Source of the DNA: an uncultured Clostridia bacterium
Lineage (GTDB): Bacteria > Bacillota > Clostridia > Oscillospirales > Ruminococcaceae
Direction: 5' to 3'
DNA: 9,081 bases
Assembly (NCBI GenBank): GCA_947588775.1
Contig: CANPZQ010000081.1
Span: forward strand, 1-9,081
Shown here: positions 5,959-9,081 of the stretch, piece after piece
Layout: each line of letters begins with the position of its first letter
Numbering within the stretch: position 1 is the first letter of the stretch
Notes under the pieces: model-generated
The model's input: only the letters and a program-made list of their open reading frames with translations
Database searches by the model: none
Told to the model about the DNA's origin: nothing
Program-made: the position numbers and the translations under genes

Positions 5959-6874
5959 CTTCCGCGCCGTCCTCCTCAAAGAGTGCCTCGACGAAGTCCT
6001 GCGCGACGAACGGCTGGAGGTCGTCGATTTTTTCGCCGACCGACACAAGCTTTACCGGAACTTTAAGCTCGTTCGCGATGGAAATTATGATTCCGCCCTT
6101 CGCGGAGCTGTCGAGCTTCGTGAGAATTATTCCGGTGATGTCTGCCGCGTCGTTGAAGGCGCGCGCCTGATTTACGGCGTTCTGGCCGGTCGTCGCGTCG
6201 AGTGCGATAAGAACCTCCAAAGCGCAGCCCTCCGCCTTCTGATGGACGATTCTCGATATTTTCGCAAGCTCGTTCATGAGGTTCTGCTTGTTGTGAAGCC
6301 GCCCGGCGGTATCGATAATCACAACGTCGGCCTTTCTCGCCTTCGCCGCGTCCAAAGCGTCGTAGACTACCGCGGCGGGGTCGGAGCCCTCGTTATGCTT
6401 GATAATTTCAACGCCCGCGCGCTCCGTCCAGACGTTAAGCTGCTCGATTGCGGCCGCGCGGAAGGTATCCGCCGCCGCGACGATTACCCTCTTCCCCTGC
6501 TCCTTGAGCTGATGGGAGAGCTTTCCGATGGCGGTGGTCTTTCCTACGCCGTTTACGCCGATTACCAGAACAACCGACGGAGTTGTCGAAAGGTCAAGGG
6601 GGCTGTCCTCGCCGAGCATCTGACGTATCATTTCCTTTAACTCCTCGCGGACCTCGGAAGTCGCGGTCAGCTTCTTTTCCCTGACGCGGTCGCGAAGGCC
6701 GTTTACTATGTCCTCCGAGGTCTTTGCGCCGATGTCGGCAAGAATCAGCGTTTCCTCGAGCTCGTCGTAGAACTCGTCGGTTATCTCGGAGGAGGAAAAC
6801 AGCCCGCTCAGCCCTCCGAAAAGGTTGTCCTTTGTCTTTTTAAGCCCCTGTTTAAGCTTTTCAAAAAATCCCAT
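5948..6874 (-). CDS. ftsY: Signal recognition particle receptor FtsY
   Basis: 308-residue SRP-type GTPase that docks SRP-ribosome complexes at the inner face of the membrane for co-translational insertion. It shows an amphipathic N-terminal start (GFFEKLKQGLKKTKDNLF), a helical N domain with LADIGAKT (45-52), then the G domain: P-loop GVNGVGKTT (106-114), the DTFRAAAIEQL insertion-box region (136-146), DTAGRLHNK (188-196), the ALDATTGQNA segment (225-234), TKLDSSAKGG (252-261) and the closing VGEKIDDLQPF (279-289). The long acidic A domain of E. coli is absent, as is usual in Gram-positives. The ATG at 6874 has AAGGAGAGG (6879-6887) just upstream. The gene starts 15 nt after smc, matching the smc-ftsY order of Bacillus. 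ffh is not in the window. Confidence 0.98.
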   Translation of the reverse strand: MGFFEKLKQGLKKTKDNLFGGLSGLFSSSEITDEFYDELEETLILADIGAKTSEDIVNGLRDRVREKKLTATSEVREELKEMIRQMLGEDSPLDLSTTPSVVLVIGVNGVGKTTAIGKLSHQLKEQGKRVIVAAADTFRAAAIEQLNVWTERAGVEIIKHNEGSDPAAVVYDALDAAKARKADVVIIDTAGRLHNKQNLMNELAKISRIVHQKAEGCALEVLIALDATTGQNAVNQARAFNDAADITGIILTKLDSSAKGGIIISIANELKVPVKLVSVGEKIDDLQPFVAQDFVEALFEEDGAEDEN

Positions 6875-6889
6875 GTCGCCTCTCCTTCC

Positions 6890-8710
6890 TTAATTGCTCA
6901 TGTCCGCCGAAACCTCGCTTATATCCATCCGAAGAAGCTTCGACACGCCCTTCTCCTGCATAGTAACGCCGTAGAGAATGTCCGCTTCCTCCATCGTTCC
7001 GCGGCGGTGGGTGATGAGTATGAACTGCGTGGTGTCGGTGAAGTTTCTGAGATACTGCGCATAGCGGGTTACGTTTACGTCGTCAAGGGCGGCCTCTATC
7101 TCGTCGAGAATACAAAACGGCGACGGCCGAAGCTTAAGTATCGCGAAGTAAATCGCTATCGCGACAAACGCCTGTTCTCCGCCCGAAAGCAGCGAGAGGT
7201 TCTTTATTACCTTGCCGGGTGGCGCGACGTTTATTTCGATTCCAGATTCGAGGACGTTTTCCGGGTCGGTGAGGGTAAGCTCTCCCCTGCCGCCGCCGAA
7301 AAGCTCGACGAACGTTGTCTTGAAGTTTTCGTTTATTTTATTGAAGTTTTCGGTGAATATCTCCCTCATGCTCTTTGTAAGGCTCGCAATCAGCTTTTCA
7401 AGCTCCTCCTTGGACTGCTTTACGTCGCCGAGCTGCGCCGACAGGAATTCATACCTCGACGAAACCTCCTGATATTCGTCGATGGCGTCGGTATTAACCG
7501 AGCCGAGGGCGCGGATTTTCCCGCGTATTTCGTTAAGACGCTTCTGCGCGTCGGCGATGTCCTCGACCTCCTCGGCCTGCTCCGCCGCCTCCGCGACCGT
7601 CAGAGAATAGCTCTCCCAGAGCTGGTTAATCATTCCGTCGCATTCCTTTTGCATAGCGTCGCGTCGTTCGGTAAGGCGGGAAATTTCGCCGTTTACGGTT
7701 GTTTTTTCGTCGGATTTTGAACGCTGGAGGCTCATAACCGCCTGCGTGCGGCGTTCGTAGTCTATTCCGCTCGCGGCCTCGGCCTCGATTCTCTTTTTAT
7801 AGGCTTCGACAGCGGTCTTTGAATCCTCGTTTTCGCGCTTTCTGTCCTCGATATTGAGCTTTTCAGCCTCGATTTTTTCCCGAAGCCCGGCGATTTTTTC
7901 GTCAAGCTCCCTGCCCCTTCCCACAGAATCGCGAATGCTTTCAAGGGTTCGGGCGATGAATTCCTCGTTGGCCTGAACGTCCTTTTCAAGCCCGGCAAGC
8001 TTTAACCGGCTGTCGGAAATTTCCGCGGAAATTTCCTCGCGGCGTTCGCGTGTTTTTCCGCTTCGCTCCTTAGCCTCGGCGGCCTCGTCCTCGAGCGCGG
8101 ATATTTTCATCTCGCAGTCGGCAAGCTCCTTTAAGCTATCCTCGCGAAGTGCCTTCGCCGCTTTAAGCTTCGCCTCGCCGTCGAGCCGCGATTTTTCAAG
8201 CTCGGCGATTCGCTTTTTATATTGCTCCGCCATCGACGAAACGGTGTTTCTCTCCCCCTCGAGGCGGACCTTCTCGGTTTCGGCGAGGGAAATCATCTCC
8301 CGCTCGCCGTCGATGTCGAAACCGAGCTTTTCGGCCTCAGCCTTTACGGCTTCGAGCCGCTGCTTCGCGGCCTCGTGGCCGGAAGTAAGCTTTTCAAGCT
8401 GCTCCGTGACGGTCTTTATCTCGTTTTTGCGCGAAAGCACGCCCGAGGAACGCTGCGAGCTTCCTCCCGTGAAGGAGCCTCCGGCGTTGATAACCTGACC
8501 GTCGAGGGTTATTATTCTGAACTTATATCCGTATTTTTTAGCGATGTTCGTCGCAAGGTCGATATTCTCGGCGACTACGATTCTTCCCAGAAGGGAGTTG
8601 ACAATACCCCTGTACTCGGAATCGAAGCTTACAAGCTCGCAGGCAAGGGCGACGTAGCCCTCCTGCATGTCAAGATTATTCTCCGTAAGGGTATTCCCCT
8701 TTACAGACAT
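6890..8710 (-). CDS. smc: Chromosome segregation protein SMC, C-terminal part (second reading frame)
   Basis: C-terminal half of SMC, the ATPase that with ScpA and ScpB condenses and segregates chromosomes. From the ATG at 8710 it is 606 residues: the second half of the hinge with GGSFTGG (77-83), the returning coiled coil to about residue 420 (Glu/Lys/Ala rich), the GSVNTDAIDEY linker, FGGGRGELTL, the ABC signature LSGGEQ (508-513), Walker B FCILDEIEAALDD and THRRGTMEEADILYGVTMQE, ending with TAA just before ftsY. Family-like sequence begins at L-M-S-V-K-G (8713 downward). The frame stays open to a TTG at 8821, but those extra residues are not SMC-like and only mirror the other frame. No ribosome site precedes 8710. 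The piece before it is in another frame (8676-9081), with about 32 hinge residues missing between them. As it stands, intact SMC cannot be made. Confidence 0.9.
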   Translation of the reverse strand: MSVKGNTLTENNLDMQEGYVALACELVSFDSEYRGIVNSLLGRIVVAENIDLATNIAKKYGYKFRIITLDGQVINAGGSFTGGSSQRSSGVLSRKNEIKTVTEQLEKLTSGHEAAKQRLEAVKAEAEKLGFDIDGEREMISLAETEKVRLEGERNTVSSMAEQYKKRIAELEKSRLDGEAKLKAAKALREDSLKELADCEMKISALEDEAAEAKERSGKTRERREEISAEISDSRLKLAGLEKDVQANEEFIARTLESIRDSVGRGRELDEKIAGLREKIEAEKLNIEDRKRENEDSKTAVEAYKKRIEAEAASGIDYERRTQAVMSLQRSKSDEKTTVNGEISRLTERRDAMQKECDGMINQLWESYSLTVAEAAEQAEEVEDIADAQKRLNEIRGKIRALGSVNTDAIDEYQEVSSRYEFLSAQLGDVKQSKEELEKLIASLTKSMREIFTENFNKINENFKTTFVELFGGGRGELTLTDPENVLESGIEINVAPPGKVIKNLSLLSGGEQAFVAIAIYFAILKLRPSPFCILDEIEAALDDVNVTRYAQYLRNFTDTTQFILITHRRGTMEEADILYGVTMQEKGVSKLLRMDISEVSADMSN

Positions 8711-9081
8711 CAGCGCCGAGGGCCGTTTCAATCGCGAGGCTGTACTTTTGGTCGGCGGAAACAAGCTGCGCGACCGTTCCCCGAACGCCCCGAAGCTGTC
8801 CCGAGCGGCCCGCCTTGACAATCTGACGGACGCTCCCCGAAAAGCCCTCCATCGAGTTTTCGAGGTCCGTGAGCATTTTGCGGCGTTGGGTTAGGTTTCT
8901 TATATTCAGCTCCGCGTCGTTGAATTCTTCGGCGAGGCGTTTTTGCTGCTCGTCCTTTTTTCTGAAGAGCATCGTGTAGCCGTTGAGGCGGTTTCGGTGC
9001 TCCGAGATGTCCTTTTCGGCGGCGGCGATTTCGGAATTGAGCTCAAAAATCCTCTTTTCCGCGTCAGCGACCGCTGCGCGG
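8676..9081 (-). CDS. smc: Chromosome segregation protein SMC, coiled coil and first hinge half (partial, frameshifted end)
   Basis: Enters from the right edge, so the N-terminal ATPase head lies outside the window. The frame has codons starting at 9080 and gives 134 residues. The first 90 or so are ascending coiled coil (Glu/Lys/Arg rich, heptad-like). Then comes the start of the hinge: GQLRGVRGTVAQLVSADQK and AIETALGA, a typical SMC segment. Right after ALGA, at 8711, the frame runs into eleven unrelated residues and a TAA at 8676-8678. In SMC proteins ALGA is followed by about 30 conserved residues (Q-x-V-V ... G-R-A-T-F-L-P-L) that are absent here in every frame. The next family-like residues appear in another frame at 8713, in the C-terminal part (6890-8710). 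Confidence 0.88.
   Translation of the reverse strand, partial: RAAVADAEKRIFELNSEIAAAEKDISEHRNRLNGYTMLFRKKDEQQKRLAEEFNDAELNIRNLTQRRKMLTDLENSMEGFSGSVRQIVKAGRSGQLRGVRGTVAQLVSADQKYSLAIETALGADVCKGEYPYGE
8708..8716 (-). other. Deletion/frameshift junction in the smc hinge
   Basis: On the minus strand GGCGCT, encoding the end of ALGA, runs directly into CTGATG, encoding L-M before SVKG; the two codons share two bases. Compared with Bacillus SMC as I recall it, about 32 residues that normally lie between them are missing. That implies a loss of roughly 98 nt, not a multiple of three. The short shared bases (GCTG-like) fit a microhomology deletion, or an assembly error. Confidence 0.75.

Noticed and set aside
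5959..6048. N-terminal extension of rdgB to 6048
   Set aside because: The extension is basic and low complexity, overlaps the conserved C-terminal coding of ftsY, and the usual RdgB start is at 5958.
5422..6066. Plus-strand frame (214 codons) opposite rdgB and the end of ftsY
   Set aside because: Antisense to two well-identified genes, with no family-like motifs. The same judgement applies to 7007-7720 and 8222-8818 opposite smc.
8676..8714. Programmed ribosomal frameshift in smc
   Set aside because: A slip would keep all residues, but about 32 conserved hinge residues are absent in every frame. There is also no slippery run at the junction.
8711..8821. TTG at 8821 as the start of the downstream smc piece
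   Set aside because: The 37 extra residues are an out-of-frame reading of the conserved hinge start encoded by 8676-9081 and do not resemble SMC.
1..9081. CRISPR array, insertion sequence, tRNA or rRNA
   Set aside because: I saw no regularly spaced direct repeats, transposase motifs, terminal inverted repeats, tRNA-like cloverleaf or rRNA sequence. Recurrent short words such as AAGCT and CTCG reflect codon bias.

Overview
This window is a dense block of bacterial housekeeping genes. Every supported gene lies on the minus strand, so transcription runs from high to low coordinates. In transcription order the genes are smc (3' half, entering at the right edge and broken), ftsY, rdgB, yhbY, nadD, yqeK, a divergent LytR-CpsA-Psr-like membrane protein, rsfS and leuS. 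Several features point to a Clostridia-type Gram-positive: a LeuRS of about 800 residues, an FtsY without a long acidic N-terminal domain, an LCP-like gene next to yqeK and rsfS, and strong AGGAGG-type ribosome binding sites. The DNA is moderately GC-rich with codon use typical of many gut Clostridia (inference; the species cannot be named from this sequence).

Layout. 6890-9081 holds the hinge, C-terminal coiled coil and C-terminal ATPase half of SMC, split into two reading frames at about 8712 with part of the hinge missing. 5948-6874 is ftsY and 5371-5958 is rdgB, overlapping ftsY by 11 nt. 5064-5357 is yhbY, whose stop overlaps the nadD start (ATGA). nadD (4465-5067) overlaps yqeK (3885-4475) by 11 nt. 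A 42-nt gap precedes the LCP-like gene (2937-3842), followed by rsfS (2571-2921) and leuS (120-2525). Positions 1-119 are intergenic and carry a near-consensus promoter and a ribosome binding site for a gene that starts at or beyond the left edge.

How it fits together. The order looks like two familiar Firmicutes modules joined through rdgB: the smc-ftsY chromosome segregation and secretion module, and the yhbY-nadD-yqeK-rsfS ribosome assembly and NAD module. Spacing is tight (overlaps to 15 nt) from smc to yqeK, which suggests one operon with translational coupling. leuS probably also has its own promoter: TTGACA and TACAAT with a 17-nt spacer lie at the very end of rsfS. The leader this promoter predicts is only about 30 nt, too short for a T-box.

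I see no new defence, mobile or biosynthetic system. The points most worth a second look are the hinge lesion in smc, the apparently inactive LCP-like protein with its odd start region, and the two embedded promoters.
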